This document shows, in pieces, positions 44,898 to 55,603 of a DNA stretch of 64,000 nt. This stretch comes from Tubulanus polymorphus (taxonomy: Eukaryota; Nemertea; Palaeonemertea; Tubulaniformes; Tubulanidae). The notes beneath the pieces were generated by a model. That model did not search any database. It saw only the letters and a list, made by a program, of their open reading frames with translations, and had not been told where the DNA came from. The stretch covers positions 15,652,447 through 15,716,446 of the forward strand of contig NC_134030.1 of NCBI RefSeq assembly GCF_964204645.1, written 5' to 3'. Position numbers and translations under genes: made by a program. Every line of letters starts with the position of its first letter. The stretch's first letter is position 1.

Positions 44898-45548
44898 ATG
44901 GTAGAATTAAAAGAATACAGAATATTTGTTGATTCTAGAAGACTTACAAATTATAAATCACATAATTTAATAGTTCAATTAGATAGAGAATTTAAGAATT
45001 AAATGGTTTTTTTATATTTAAAACCAGGATTATATAATTTAGATACATTAGCACAAGAAATTAATAGAAAAGCTCGAGCTAAATTAGGAAGTGATTCCGG
45101 ATTTAGTATTAGAATTTTAAAAAGTGATAGTTCTAATGAAATAAAGATTAGGTTAGCTAATGACGAACAATTTAAATTTACAGTAAGAAAACCTTTAGGT
45201 AAACTGTTAGGAATTAACCCAGATATTGTTACAGCATACGCAGAAGGTAGATCAAACTTAATACCTTTTACACATTTTTATATTTATTGCAATTTAATTG
45301 ACCCAACAAAAACATTTGAAGCAACTAAAGATACAATTTGTAATTCTAGTATATTAAATATTTTACCATTAAAAAATGTTAAACAATTTGGAACGCAAAT
45401 AAATTATAATTTAGCTGAATGTGATTTTAAACCTTGTATTCCACATTTCAATAATTTTAAATTAGAAATAAGAAATCATAATGGTTATTTAATTGATTTG
45501 AATAATTTTCCTGTGATATATGAATTAGTTATAAGATGTAGAGAGTAA
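44898..45548 (+). pseudogene. Element B penton-like minor capsid protein
   Basis: Start at 44898 (gtaaATGG); a TAA at 45000-45002 is followed in the same frame by the 181-codon ORF at 45003. About 45 residues present in element A between the two parts are missing. LAQEINRKA, the THFYIYCNLIDP strand and the terminal KLEIRNHNGYLIDL and YELVIRCRE strands fit a single jelly-roll capsid vertex protein. The C-terminal region absent from A is complete here. Confidence 0.7.
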
Positions 45549-45564
45549 TTTTTTCACTATATAA

Positions 45565-45924
45565 ATGAATATAACTGTTGGACCGAGTATATGTTTTGGG
45601 TTTGATTTTAAACGTGAGAAAGAAATGAAATTTAACGTTAATGATGTAATTACACATATTAAAAATATTGCATTTTCTAATGAAACAACATTTGAGTATA
45701 AAACAACAATAGATAAAGAAACTTTAAATGTAGAAAAGATTACTAATTTAATTAGAGAATCTTTAAGATTTTATGAATTAGATGAAGATTTTATCATCGA
45801 TGATATTAAAAAAATATTAATTGAAATATATACAAATGAAACTAGTAATGAAATAAATGTTGAATTAATCATAAATAAGATAACTAAATATTTTGATGAT
45901 AGTAATTTTTTGATAAATAAATGA
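45565..45924 (+). CDS. Hypothetical protein conserved in elements A and B
   Basis: 119 residues, intact, beginning MNITVGPSICFGFDFKR. Predicted mostly helical, acidic second half, no membrane segment. It is 16 bases after the penton-like gene and overlaps the next start by four bases (ATGA). Start context is T-run and tatataaATG. The function is unknown; conservation in both elements supports a real gene. Confidence 0.68.
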   Translation: MNITVGPSICFGFDFKREKEMKFNVNDVITHIKNIAFSNETTFEYKTTIDKETLNVEKITNLIRESLRFYELDEDFIIDDIKKILIEIYTNETSNEINVELIINKITKYFDDSNFLINK

Positions 45925-46142
45925 GTGATAATAAGTGGATAATAACTGGATTATATAATGGAGCATTACTATCAGTTGGAACTGTTGGTTATTCAATGGT
46001 ATTAAAAAAAGTATTTAAAATGGGAAGTGTTAATGTTGATAGATTTGATATAAATGATATTTTAAAGTTAACATTAGCAATTACTTTATCTAATTTAACT
46101 ATTGATTATTTGGAAAAACAAAAATATATTCCTCCCATATAA
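45921..46142 (+). CDS. Short hydrophobic protein
   Basis: 73 residues with a membrane-like segment at about 7-27 (ITGLYNGALLSVGTVGYSMV) and a weaker one at 47-60. The start ATG overlaps the stop of the previous gene. It is the intact form of 23698-23922. Probably a virion membrane component or an assembly factor; no family is recognised. Confidence 0.65.
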   Translation: MSDNKWIITGLYNGALLSVGTVGYSMVLKKVFKMGSVNVDRFDINDILKLTLAITLSNLTIDYLEKQKYIPPI

Positions 46143-46169
46143 ATGCGTAATTATTTTACTAAACAAATG

Positions 46170-46589
46170 GCTTCTGCAATTATAACTATTATAGGATCGG
46201 CAATTGTTAACGCTTTGGCATTTACTGGTGGTGGATATTTATTTAAACATATTGATAAAAATAGTTCATTAGGAGAACAAAGAAGACATAACTTAGCGTT
46301 AGAGAAATACAATAAAGCTGCAGAAGAATATAGAGAAAAGAGACAAAACTATATGGATTACATCAATAAAGAATTATATGATCAGAAGATTTCACATAGA
46401 GATTTTCAATCAGTTGATGATGCAATGAGTTTATATAACGCGGTAACCAATAAAGAAAAATTTCATCTATACAAACCTAAATTATCAGATTATTATACCC
46501 CAAGTAAAGAACAACAGAAATATGAAATAATATGGATTTTAGGTGGAACTGTTATTGTTATATTTGTTGCTTATAAATTTACTAATTAG
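46170..46589 (+). CDS. Conserved Polinton protein with terminal membrane segments
   Basis: The open frame begins at 46143, but element A starts at the ATG equivalent to 46170 (MASA), directly behind its T-run signal, so 46170 is preferred. An N-terminal hydrophobic stretch (ITIIGSAIVNALAFTGGGYL), a charged helix LALEKYNKAAEEYREKRQNY and a C-terminal span (ILGGTVIVIFVAYKF) give about 139 residues. Similar proteins sit near the capsid genes in other invertebrate Polintons; a minor virion role is inferred. Confidence 0.72.
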   Translation, partial: ASAIITIIGSAIVNALAFTGGGYLFKHIDKNSSLGEQRRHNLALEKYNKAAEEYREKRQNYMDYINKELYDQKISHRDFQSVDDAMSLYNAVTNKEKFHLYKPKLSDYYTPSKEQQKYEIIWILGGTVIVIFVAYKFTN

Positions 46590-46607
46590 TAATTTTTTTC
46601 TAAATAA

Positions 46608-47033
46608 ATGGAAGATAATATTGATATTATTCCTCATGATATAAATAAAACTAAATTAAAAATATATTTAGAAAAACAAATATTAGAATTTGAAAGTGAC
46701 TTAAAAGTTAAAAAGAAAAAATATCTAAAAAGTAGAATTATATATTATTTGATTATAAGTGGTTCGGTTACAATTAGTTCTGTAATAACATTTCTAGCAA
46801 TATTCAGTCCATTAACACCTTTAGCTATATCAATTGGTGTGTTAGGATTAAGTTCAAGTGTTTTAACTGGTATAAGTTCAAAATAAAATATAAAAAGTAA
46901 TAAAGACAAAATTAAAACTAATATAAAAGAAATTAATAAATTAAAGAACACACTAGATTGTATCATAAGTTTAAATGGTCATATAACAGTTGAAGAACAA
47001 GATAAATTATTAAAAGAATTAATAAATTATTAA
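46608..47033 (+). pseudogene. Two-membrane-segment protein, internal stop
   Basis: Same protein as the intact 22797-23231. TAA at 46884-46886 replaces a Leu codon of element A just after the second membrane segment, and the frame continues to 47033. Start context is T-run and ctaaataaATG. Confidence 0.75.
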
Positions 47034-47049
47034 TTTTTTAATTATATAA

Positions 47050-48438
47050 ATGGTAGATAGTTTTCCAAAAGCTTTCCAATATAATAAATCAATTAAATAT
47101 AATATTCCAGCAATAGATTTTAATAAAGATATTGCATATAGAAATGAAGTTTTAGATTCATTAACTAATTTAGAAATTTATGTTACTGAAACTAATAATT
47201 TTAATGCAAAGATGGAAAATATATTTCATGTATATTTAATTAATTTTAAAAAATTGAAAGATGAAAAACAATGGTTATTAAAATCTAATATGAAGTATTG
47301 GCAGAACCAATTAAATTTTGCTGTTTATTGTGCAACAACAGGTTGTGGAATTAGTTGGAATGATCATTTGAATAATTCTAAATATAAATTAATTCAAAGT
47401 TTATTTAGATTTCATACATACTTTCAAATAAGAATAATATTAAATGAATTAGAGTGCGCTTTACCAGGATTTAGGTATTTTAAAGAATTAGATAATAATA
47501 TTAATTTATCAAAGTTTTATAGAATTTGTAATGAATTTAATATAGATATAAATAATTCTGATTTTAGAACAAAAATTGGAACAATAAGATCACTTCCTTG
47601 CCCTAAAAAGATTGCAGAATATTGTGCACTTCCCATACCATCTTATAGTTTTTATAATATCTATAGTAATAAATTAGGTTATGGTAAAATAGAAACTAAG
47701 GATTTAGAAACATTAAATTTCAATAAATTACCGACATTTTATGATAATTTAAAACAAGAAAACAATAATGGTTGGGTTTATTTCATTTTAGAAAATAATG
47801 AAGATTTTACAAAATCAGGTATACAAAGAATAAATCAATCTATTAGAACTTATTTGATATGTATTCTAGGTGCACAAGTTGAAACAAGATCACCGATAAT
47901 TGGAAATTTGAATACATCATTCGATACACAAAAACAATTTAAAGTTTTATTTGAAGATTCCATACATAATGATAAAAATAGATCGATTCCAGAAAACATT
48001 GTAAGATATCAAAATTATTTAGATAAATCACATATTAGATTAAATTATTGTATAGGCCCTAATCTATTAATTATTTCTAATGATTTAGTATTAAAGATGG
48101 GAAATATAATTGGTTATAATAATCTAATTTAAACTGCAACAATAAATAATTCATTTGGATTGAATGATATAAATAAAAAGATTATCACTGCTCCAAAATT
48201 AATGGAAGGTGAAAAAAATAAAAAACACATTCAATCAACTGAAACTAAAACTAATAATATTTAATTAAATAATGATTCTAAAATAAAAGATTACAATACA
48301 TCAGAAAATATTAAAACTGATAATATTCAACATGATATAATTAAAACTAATGATGATAATAAATCCCATGAAAATGCTAAATTAGCTTTAACTTGTATAG
48401 GAATTGTAATCGGAGGAATATTATATTTTAAATTTTAA
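47050..48438 (+). pseudogene. Large conserved Polinton structural protein
   Basis: The first 360 codons are open; TAA codons at 48130-48132 and 48262-48264 (Lys in element A at both sites) interrupt the last 100, which end in a hydrophobic anchor (LTCIGIVIGGILYF). The motifs QNQLNFAVYCATTGCGISW and RFHTYFQIRIILNELEC identify a protein family next to F54H12.2-like capsids in invertebrate Polintons. Its role is not established; a virion protein is likely. Start: T-run and tatataaATG. Confidence 0.72.
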
Positions 48439-48454
48439 TTTTTTTATTATGTAA

Positions 48455-49904
48455 ATGGATGTAGAAGGTGGAGAAGATATTGGAATGGATAATTTTGATG
48501 AACCTGGCATAACTGATGAACAACAACCTGAATTTAGTGAAACAAGTTTTAATGATGGTAATGAGCCAGAATATAATAATAATTTGAATATGCCTGATTA
48601 TATTAAAAATGCAGAATCACAATTAAATCCTGAAAATTTAGACCCAGATTTAGTAACACAAGATTTAGATAATTTAAACAAAATACCTAAATTAGAAGAT
48701 TTAATTGAAAAATCTAAACTTAACATAAATGAAGACGTTGGACTTTTAGCAGATCAATTAAAATTTTTAGATAATGGTAAATGTTATTATCGTTTGAAAG
48801 GTGATTATTATATTGATATCACTTATAAAAATAATAAAAAAAATATTAGCGGAATCAACTTTGAAAAGTTTAAAACCAGATAAAATTAAAATAATAAGTA
48901 ATAGTAATGAAATAACTGATGTTACACAAAAAGAAATAGATGATAATATAGACGTATTTAAACAAAGAATTAATGAATTATTTGAAATAATCAAAAAGAA
49001 ATCAGAAACAGAAACAACTTCTGAACAGAATATAACTTCCAAAAATAGTAAACTTAAATCAAATAAAGTTCCAATTGAAAACTTTTACCGAATGGATTAC
49101 TTGATGCAACCGATCAAGAATTAGAAGATTTAGATATATTTTCTGATAAAGCAATTAGAGAAACTATAAGTATAAGACTTGCATCTGATAAAATTGCGCA
49201 TGATAAAAGTATAAGAGATTTTAAAATTAGAACTTTAGAAAAAGAATAAACTGATAAAAATAAAGAAATAGAACAATTAAAGTCTGATGTAGATCATCAA
49301 GTAATTGATGAAATAGAATATAGGCAAAAAGAATTACGTTTAGAAAAAGAAATTGATGATTTAGAATATAACATAGAATTACAAAAAGAAGAAATTAAAT
49401 TATTATTAAAATCATATGATTATAATATTAATAGATTAAAAGTTATTTTTAAAGATTTGTTGTGAAAAACCAAATTCTGACATATCATTGAAAGATAGAA
49501 TAAAATTGTTATTTAAATTAGAAGGAATAACAATTCTTTCAATTCTAACAGCTGTAACTATGTTATTCACAACAATTGGTTTAGCTATATCAAATGCTTT
49601 GAAATCTACTCCTACTCCCAATAAACCAGATAAACCCCCAGGTAATAATTCTATACAAGATAAAGTTAAAGATGGTTTAAAGAAATTAGCAAAATATTTA
49701 TGGGAACTATCTAAAAAATCTGCTGCAGCTTTACCAGGAATTATTGCATCAATTGTTGGTTTTATATTGACATCTGCAGGTAATATTCTTAACTTTGCTG
49801 CTGAACATATTATTTCATTTTTAATTACAGTTGTAAGTGCTATTATTTTTGGGTTAGTGAATATGATATCAAAAAGATATCAAGAAAAAAATAATAAAAA
49901 ATAA
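48455..49904 (+). pseudogene. Coiled-coil/membrane virion protein, frameshifted
   Basis: Acidic N-terminus (EGGEDIGMDNFDEPG), KGDYYIDITYKN, a long Lys/Glu coiled coil and a C-terminal membrane module (LTAVTMLFTTIGLAISNAL, then SAAALPGIIASIVGFIL) lie in shifting frames. Breaks: A-rich run near 48840, near 49085, TAA near 49247, near 49460. Several breaks are in homopolymers. The last 138 codons (49488-49904) are open. Start context is ttatgtaaATG. Confidence 0.75.
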
Positions 49905-49932
49905 ATAATTAATTTTTTTTGTTAAATAAATG
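49900..49932 (+). promoter_or_regulatory. Putative late-type promoter of the capsid gene
   Basis: A run of eight T, then gttaaa and TAAATG at the start codon. The same T-run plus ta(a/t)ataaATG precedes 45565, 46608, 47050, 48455 and 51210 of B and 19971, 21439, 23231, 23673, 24264 and 29564 of A. TAAATG at the start is the hallmark of poxvirus late promoters; the analogy is inference. Confidence 0.55.
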
Positions 49933-51177
49933 AGTGGGAGTTATATAAGTCCTTCTAAGATTTCTAGAATATCTAATGCTATTAAAGCAGAAAGATCACA
50001 TCATATAATTACTCATAATCCTTCAAATATTAATCCTGATGAAACTTTATATGTTAGAATTCCTAGATTAACACAAAATACTTTTTATGTTCCAAATAGT
50101 ATTTATTTATCAGCTGATATAAAAGTAACTGGCCATGATAACAATTATGTTGTTGATAATGTTGGAAGGTATTTGATTAAAAAGTTAACAATAAAGATTG
50201 GTCCAGAAACAGTTTTCTCATTAGATGATTATAATTTATTTATGCATTATAAAGATTTATGGTTAACTATAGAAAATAGAAATAATATGATATTTCAGGG
50301 TATTCAATCGGAAAACCATAATAAATTAAGATCAGGAGCTAATGACGCAATAGTAACTCGTGCCACAGATAATTTGATTAAAAAGATTTATGGAAGCAAA
50401 TATAAAATTCCATTAGACTTTGAATTGATAAATAATAATGCACCTTTATATAAATACGCAATTCGAGAAGATATTATATTTGAGATAACATTTGCTCCTG
50501 TAAATGAAATTGTATTATCTAGCGTTGTTAAAGATATGGGTTATACATTATCGAATATATGTTTAGAATATGACACAGTAACTAATGAAAATATTGCTAG
50601 CACAATTCAAACTCAATACAATCAAGGATTTTCATTATTATATGGTTATATTGATAAATTTAAAACTGTAACTATTAATGCAAATGATGAAATTATTAAT
50701 GAGAATATTAACTTCCCAAGAAGATCTATTAAAGGTATATTAATATTTTTTACCATTGCAACATATTCTAATGGCGCAATAAAGGTTGATAATTATTATA
50801 ATCCTGAAATAACAAAAGTAGAAATAACTATCGAAGGAATAGCAAATAAAATATTTTGTCAAGGAATGAGAATGATTGATCAGTGGACAGAAATTAGAAA
50901 ACATTTTATGAATGAAAAAGTAAAATCATTTGAAAATTGTAATATTGATCAAATTGATTATTATACCGGTAATAAATATGCATTATGGTTAGATTTTAGA
51001 ACAACAGAGGATAATTCATTACATGGTTCTGGAAAAAAATTACAGAACACTAAAGATGGAATACAATTATTCGTGACAAAGAATAAAGGAAGCCTAAATT
51101 TCAAAATGCATATTTATATTATATCTGACGCGCAATTAAATATTGTAAATTCTCAATTAAATAGTGTTATGTATTAG
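49930..51177 (+). CDS. Major capsid protein, double jelly-roll type
   Basis: This 415-residue ORF is intact. The segments THNPSNINPDETLYVRIPR, VDNVGRYLIKKLTIKIG near residues 75-95 and the C-terminal LHGSGKKLQNTKDGIQLFV with FKMHIYIISDAQLNIV match the capsid family labelled F54H12.2-like in invertebrates, the Polinton/adintovirus hexon-type protein. It would assemble the icosahedral shell with the penton-like protein at 44898. Length fits the smaller members of the family. It is the only large plus-strand gene of B with no lesion. Confidence 0.9.
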   Translation: MSGSYISPSKISRISNAIKAERSHHIITHNPSNINPDETLYVRIPRLTQNTFYVPNSIYLSADIKVTGHDNNYVVDNVGRYLIKKLTIKIGPETVFSLDDYNLFMHYKDLWLTIENRNNMIFQGIQSENHNKLRSGANDAIVTRATDNLIKKIYGSKYKIPLDFELINNNAPLYKYAIREDIIFEITFAPVNEIVLSSVVKDMGYTLSNICLEYDTVTNENIASTIQTQYNQGFSLLYGYIDKFKTVTINANDEIINENINFPRRSIKGILIFFTIATYSNGAIKVDNYYNPEITKVEITIEGIANKIFCQGMRMIDQWTEIRKHFMNEKVKSFENCNIDQIDYYTGNKYALWLDFRTTEDNSLHGSGKKLQNTKDGIQLFVTKNKGSLNFKMHIYIISDAQLNIVNSQLNSVMY

Positions 51178-51209
51178 AATTTTAACTTTAATAAAAATAT
51201 ATATAATAA

Positions 51210-52345
51210 ATGGAAGGTGGAATATATGAAATACAAACTCCAAGTGAAATGATATCAGATATATATTATACATTACCTTATGATGAATACATGAAGTATT
51301 TTGGAAATTACTTTAATCAATTCAAATATAGAATAAGTAAAATAAAAGATAATATTGAAACTAAAATAGAAGATAAGAATGATATTGAATATAAAATAGA
51401 AGATGATATTGAATATAAAATAGAAGATAGTAATAATATGGAAACTAAAATAGAAGATGTAACAGCATCTACATCTTATAATATACCCTCTACATATGAT
51501 ATTGAATCAAAAAAGATTATTATAATCCAAAATATTGTGATGTATGTAAGAAATATATATCATATAAAAATTGGGCATCACATAAGAAATCAAAGAAACA
51601 TATAGAAAAAGAAAAGAATAATAATGATAATAATATATCAGTTAGTAATATAAAAGATAATGTTAACCCAATTGAAACTAATGATACCATAGATAATATA
51701 ACAGATAATGTAATAAATAATGTTAACCCAATCGAAACTAATGATAATGATATAACAAATAATGAAATAATTGATGATTCTAAAAAACATTGTAACATTT
51801 GTAATTTAGATATTTCTAAAAGTAATTGTTCTAAACATAAAAAATCTAAGGGGCACATAGAAAATGAAAAAGAATTAATATGTGATTATTGTAATAAAGA
51901 AATTGAACCTGTTGATAAAATTACTCATTATAAATCAAAATTACATCTAATTAATGTTTATAAAAAAGTGGGTATGTTACCATTGTTAGATGAACCAAAG
52001 AAATATATCAAATATTTTAATCCTGAAACTAAAGAATATCATATATTCTTTAAGTTGTTATTTGATAAATTATTAGCTTATGCAGAAGATAATCCTGACC
52101 AAATATATAAATTAGCGTATAATGGACACCTAGATTTATTTAATTTATTAAATGATTTTGAATTTGATTTTGATGGTGATAATTCTAATGATTACTTTGA
52201 AAAATTAAGAGTAAAAGCTGGATTAAGTGATGATGAACGTAGAATGAAGGATGAAATAGAATTAATAAATATGCCAAAGACTTTTGATGAATTTGATATA
52301 AACAAAGATGATTTTATAAATGTATTAGAAACAAAATTAGAATAA
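51210..52345 (+). pseudogene. Zinc-finger protein with KIED repeats, one frameshift
   Basis: The N-terminal part has four copies of a (E/D)xKIED repeat at about residues 49-88. After a one-base slip in the A6 run at 51509-51514 come three C2H2-like units: CDVCKKYISYKNWASH, CNICNLDISKSNCSKH and CDYCNKEIEPVDKITH. An acidic helical tail ends at 52345. A single homopolymer shift may be a sequencing error, so the gene may be functional. The function is unknown; a DNA/RNA-binding regulator is possible. Confidence 0.72.
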
Positions 52346-52688
52346 TTATTATAAAACTATTTATATATCTATAAAAATATTTATATATCTATGCACTAGA
52401 CGTATGAGTATGAAAGTAAGAACCCAAGAATCCTTGCCAAGAAATATAAATTATAAACATAAATTATAAACATAAATTATAAACATAAATTATAAACATA
52501 GTTTTAATATATAATTTATTCATTATTATACATTTCATTTAATAATTCATATTTCTATGGACTAGACGTACGTTAGAATCCAAGATTCTTGCCAAGAAAG
52601 AAAAAAGGTAAGAATCTTACTTTCTTACTCGTACGTCTAGTACATAGAAATATAAATTAGTTTCTATAATATTCCAAATTATAAATAG
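52346..52688. other. Intergenic region between convergent blocks
   Basis: Contains a 13-bp unit (aaattataaacat) repeated about four times at 52447-52502, three copies of an actagacgta block (52396, 52560, and inverted at 52634) and a long hairpin. No gene. It is the natural place for bidirectional transcript ends. Confidence 0.7.
52549..52652. terminator. Large hairpin between convergent genes
   Basis: Outer arms atttctatggactagacgta and tacgtctagtacatagaaat pair almost perfectly. Inner parts (gattcttgcc / ggtaagaatc and ctttctt-like blocks) extend the stem. Palindromic 3' end signals are used by some large DNA viruses; here that use is inferred from position only. Confidence 0.55.
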
Positions 52689-53293
52689 TTATTTTATAAA
52701 TTTATATTCATAGGGAAATTGAAGTCTCAGTAATAATTTTGAACCTTTATTATTCTTTAATTTATTCATATATTCATCATAATTCAGTAGGTATAATTTG
52801 ATTTTCTTCCAATGATTGTTGCATAGATTTTCTATCTTTGTTATAAAATAAAACTAGAAATCTTATATTCTCCCTAAAGTCTTTAACAATTGAATTATAT
52901 TTTTGATTTAAAACCCATGTTGTTATCCCAAAATGTCTCCCAGAGAAAGCTAAGTAACTCACTTTCTCTCACTTTTGAATCATGTAAATTTGCGCAATCA
53001 TCTACAATGAATAATGTATTTGATCCTTTATAAGTATCAATTGCTATTTTAATACAATTATCTAAATTTTCTTTTACTGTTTTAGGATCTGATATAATAA
53101 ACTTTTTCATCTTAACTATATCTCTATTGTATGTTTTATTCATTTCATAAGTAGGACAGAATAATATTATATTATCAAAATGATTCTTATAAATAATTTC
53201 TAACAAATCTAATATGAAATGTGTTTTACCACAGTTTGTTACTCCAGTAACTAACATATTATGAGGTTCAAATATAAATAAATCTTTATTCAT
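52689..53293 (-). pseudogene. DNA-packaging ATPase (FtsK/HerA, A32-like)
   Basis: Walker A is GVTNCGKT (residues 17-24) and Walker B LFIVDD (94-99), in a small ATPase of about 200 residues as in Polintons. It would drive DNA into the capsid. Frameshifts occur near 52930 and 52780; WVLNQKYNS and the terminal RLQFPYEYK motif lie in the later frames. The start overlaps the integrase end by eight bases. Confidence 0.85.
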
Positions 53294-54377
53294 TTATTCT
53301 TTTAATTTTACTAGATAAAATCCATTCATTAAATTTATCATCGTATCCTTTATATTTCACCAAAGAATACTTTTTTCCTTTAAGAGTTTTTGTTTTCAAT
53401 ACTTTTTCTATTTTGTATTCTATTTCATCTGGATTTGGTACAAGTGATAATTCTTGTTCATAGAAATAACCTAATATTTCTTCATCTTTTAGATCTTCTA
53501 GTTTATAAACAAAAGGTTTAGTAAATATTATCTTTTTAATCTTAAATATTTCTTCAGTAAAATTTGGGGTATAACCTTTATAAAAGGTTTTTCTATATTT
53601 AGATATTCTGACGTGTTGTCCAATTTTGAATCTAGGTTCACCGAAATCATGTGTAACAAACGCTCCATATAGATTATTCCAAACTATTTCCGAATTATCT
53701 TCTTTTCTAGCTTGTATAGGTTTCATATTTATAGAACTATGTTTAGAATTATTATAACCTTTCACTAAATCATCTAATACATCGATATAAATATATGTTT
53801 CATTAGCAGTAAAATATTTCCACATTCTAGTTTTCAATGTTTTATTAAATCTTTCTATAATAGATGCTTTTTTATCTGAGTGTGTTGAAAAATAATCTAC
53901 ATCGTTATCAGATAATAGTTTTTTGAAATGTTTGTTATAAAATTCCTTACCTTCATCAAATTGTATCTTATCTGGAATAGCTTCTTTAAATATAGATTTA
54001 AAAGCATTTGTCACTTCTATACCAGTTCTATTTTTGATTGGAATTGACCATGCGTATCGACTGAATATGTCTATAACATTCAGTATCCAGAAATATCCTT
54101 TGTTGTATTCTTCTAAGTTCTTCATGTCAATTAAATCTGCTTGCCATTGTTGATCGATATATGAAACCATAACTTTTCTTGTTAAATAAGTTTTATCCAT
54201 TTTCTTGTGAATTCGATATGTTGGTTGATTTTGTAACAATGATTTCAATTCACTATATTTTATATTACCATTTTCATTATCAGATTTAATTTCATTCCAT
54301 AATTCTGAAACGTTAGAATATGATACTTCACTTTCTGGGTTATAATATAAATCTCTTAAATATTGTTCTTTTTTCAT
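53286..54377 (-). CDS. Retrovirus-like integrase with chromodomain
   Basis: This 363-residue ORF is intact. The catalytic triad is visible as D81 (QADLIDM), D141 (QFDEGKEF) and E175 (SIIERFNKTL). A GQHVRISKYRKTF segment at about 240-255 is the usual Polinton integrase C-terminal module, and a chromodomain (YKIEKVL, then YSLVKYKGYDDKFNEWI) closes the protein. It would join the viral genome to host DNA, with the chromodomain steering site choice. It belongs to the F54H12.3-like family. Nothing damaging is seen. Confidence 0.93.
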   Translation of the reverse strand: MKKEQYLRDLYYNPESEVSYSNVSELWNEIKSDNENGNIKYSELKSLLQNQPTYRIHKKMDKTYLTRKVMVSYIDQQWQADLIDMKNLEEYNKGYFWILNVIDIFSRYAWSIPIKNRTGIEVTNAFKSIFKEAIPDKIQFDEGKEFYNKHFKKLLSDNDVDYFSTHSDKKASIIERFNKTLKTRMWKYFTANETYIYIDVLDDLVKGYNNSKHSSINMKPIQARKEDNSEIVWNNLYGAFVTHDFGEPRFKIGQHVRISKYRKTFYKGYTPNFTEEIFKIKKIIFTKPFVYKLEDLKDEEILGYFYEQELSLVPNPDEIEYKIEKVLKTKTLKGKKYSLVKYKGYDDKFNEWILSSKIKRINE

Positions 54378-54383
54378 CTTCTT

Positions 54384-54753
54384 TTAATCCATTAATAATA
54401 ATCTTGGGTTATTTTCAATGGTTTTAGGATTTGACTTATTTTCTGGTATAATAGGTTTATTGTCATTGGAATCATCTTTATCATTAGATTTGAATTTTGA
54501 TTTATATATTACACCGGATAATATAATAACTGTTACTAATCCAATTGTAATATATAATTTATAATTGCTTCCAGCATTAGAAGAATCAGATGGATTATTA
54601 TTTGAATCAATATCAGATAAAGTCTGTGATTCATTTATATCAGTTAATTTCTTTTTCTTAGCTTTTTTTTAATTCTGAAGATCTTTTACCTAATTCTCTT
54701 GCCCATTTAATTTGTTTCTCGGATCTAGCCTTTTTCTTAACTCCATCACTCAT
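54384..54753 (-). pseudogene. Small basic membrane protein next to integrase
   Basis: Starts ATG at 54753 behind aaaataa. RSEKQIKWARELGKRSSELK is a motif seen in small Polinton proteins. A shift in an A8 run at 54662-54669 separates it from the rest, which has one membrane segment (LYITIGLVTVIILSGVIY). Its start overlaps the upstream gene's stop by eight bases. Confidence 0.65.
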
Positions 54754-55354
54754 TTATTTTAGTTAATTTTTGTTCTGATTCATTTTCTGTTTCGACGTTT
54801 GGTTGTAGTACAGCGTCATCTGTTTCGTTCTTACCTGATTTATATTCCATAGGCTTGATGTTCGAAAATGTTATGACACCAGTAGAAATTAATGTCATAA
54901 CCGATCCTAATTGAAATGAAGCATATCCAACCCATTTTTGTAATTCAGTCATAACTAAGTAGTCATTTTTCAAATCACTATATAATTTATTTTCATCATC
55001 AATTGGTATTAACTGGTTACATAACTTAGAATAACATTTGACAATACCATCTGAAATAGAATCATTTATTCGGGATAATCTTGCCTCTTCATAAATCTTA
55101 AAATATTCTATTACTTTATCTGGTTTCATAACATCTAATTCTTGAAAAGTAATAGTCTTAGTTAAAAACTCTTTAGTTTTTCCACCGGCAATCAATAGTT
55201 CTAGATGATGCTCACAATATAAATAGTATTCATAATCTATATTACAATTAACTTGAGCACAATTAGTTACAACTGTATCTTTATTATCACTTATACTCAA
55301 ATCATCTAATGTCTTTTCAATATCAATACTATTCTTATTAGATTTCTTTGACAT
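54746..55354 (-). CDS. Conserved Polinton accessory protein
   Basis: An intact 202-residue ORF. HHLELLIAGGKTKEFL, the FQELDVMKPDKVIEYFKIYE helix and a hydrophobic stretch near residues 142-165 are features of a conserved protein near the integrase in invertebrate Polinton-like elements; its activity is not known to me. Start context is ctaatataaATG behind a T-poor leader. Acidic tail. Confidence 0.65.
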   Translation of the reverse strand: MSKKSNKNSIDIEKTLDDLSISDNKDTVVTNCAQVNCNIDYEYYLYCEHHLELLIAGGKTKEFLTKTITFQELDVMKPDKVIEYFKIYEEARLSRINDSISDGIVKCYSKLCNQLIPIDDENKLYSDLKNDYLVMTELQKWVGYASFQLGSVMTLISTGVITFSNIKPMEYKSGKNETDDAVLQPNVETENESEQKLTKINE

Positions 55355-55603
55355 TTATATTAGAGAAAAAAAGCAAACAAATATTATAAGTATTCTTCAA
55401 ATGATACTAGCTAGTTAAAGCTAAAGAATTATAGTATTGACTACTGATACTAGCTATTTGAATTTAAAGAATTTCTATTTGAATCTATTCAAAATATAAA
55501 GTATTCTCTTTTTGAAAAGAAAATATTAAAAATATAATAGAATTCACTAGCTAGTTGAAGTTATTGTTTTTTTAGGAGCAGTAATTATAACTGTCCAGAT
55601 AAG
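55355..55603. other. Spacer with repeated CTAGCTA motifs
   Basis: Three copies of actagcta(gt) near 55408, 55448 and 55547 lie in AT-rich non-coding DNA between two minus-strand genes. Possible binding or transcript-end sites; no further support. Confidence 0.35.

Noticed and set aside
40642-52345. Altered genetic code explaining in-frame stops of element B
   Set aside because: Stops replace different residues of element A (Glu, Leu, Lys, Arg), all three stop codons are involved, and intact genes (MCP, integrase, HNH) end at ordinary stops. Point decay fits better.
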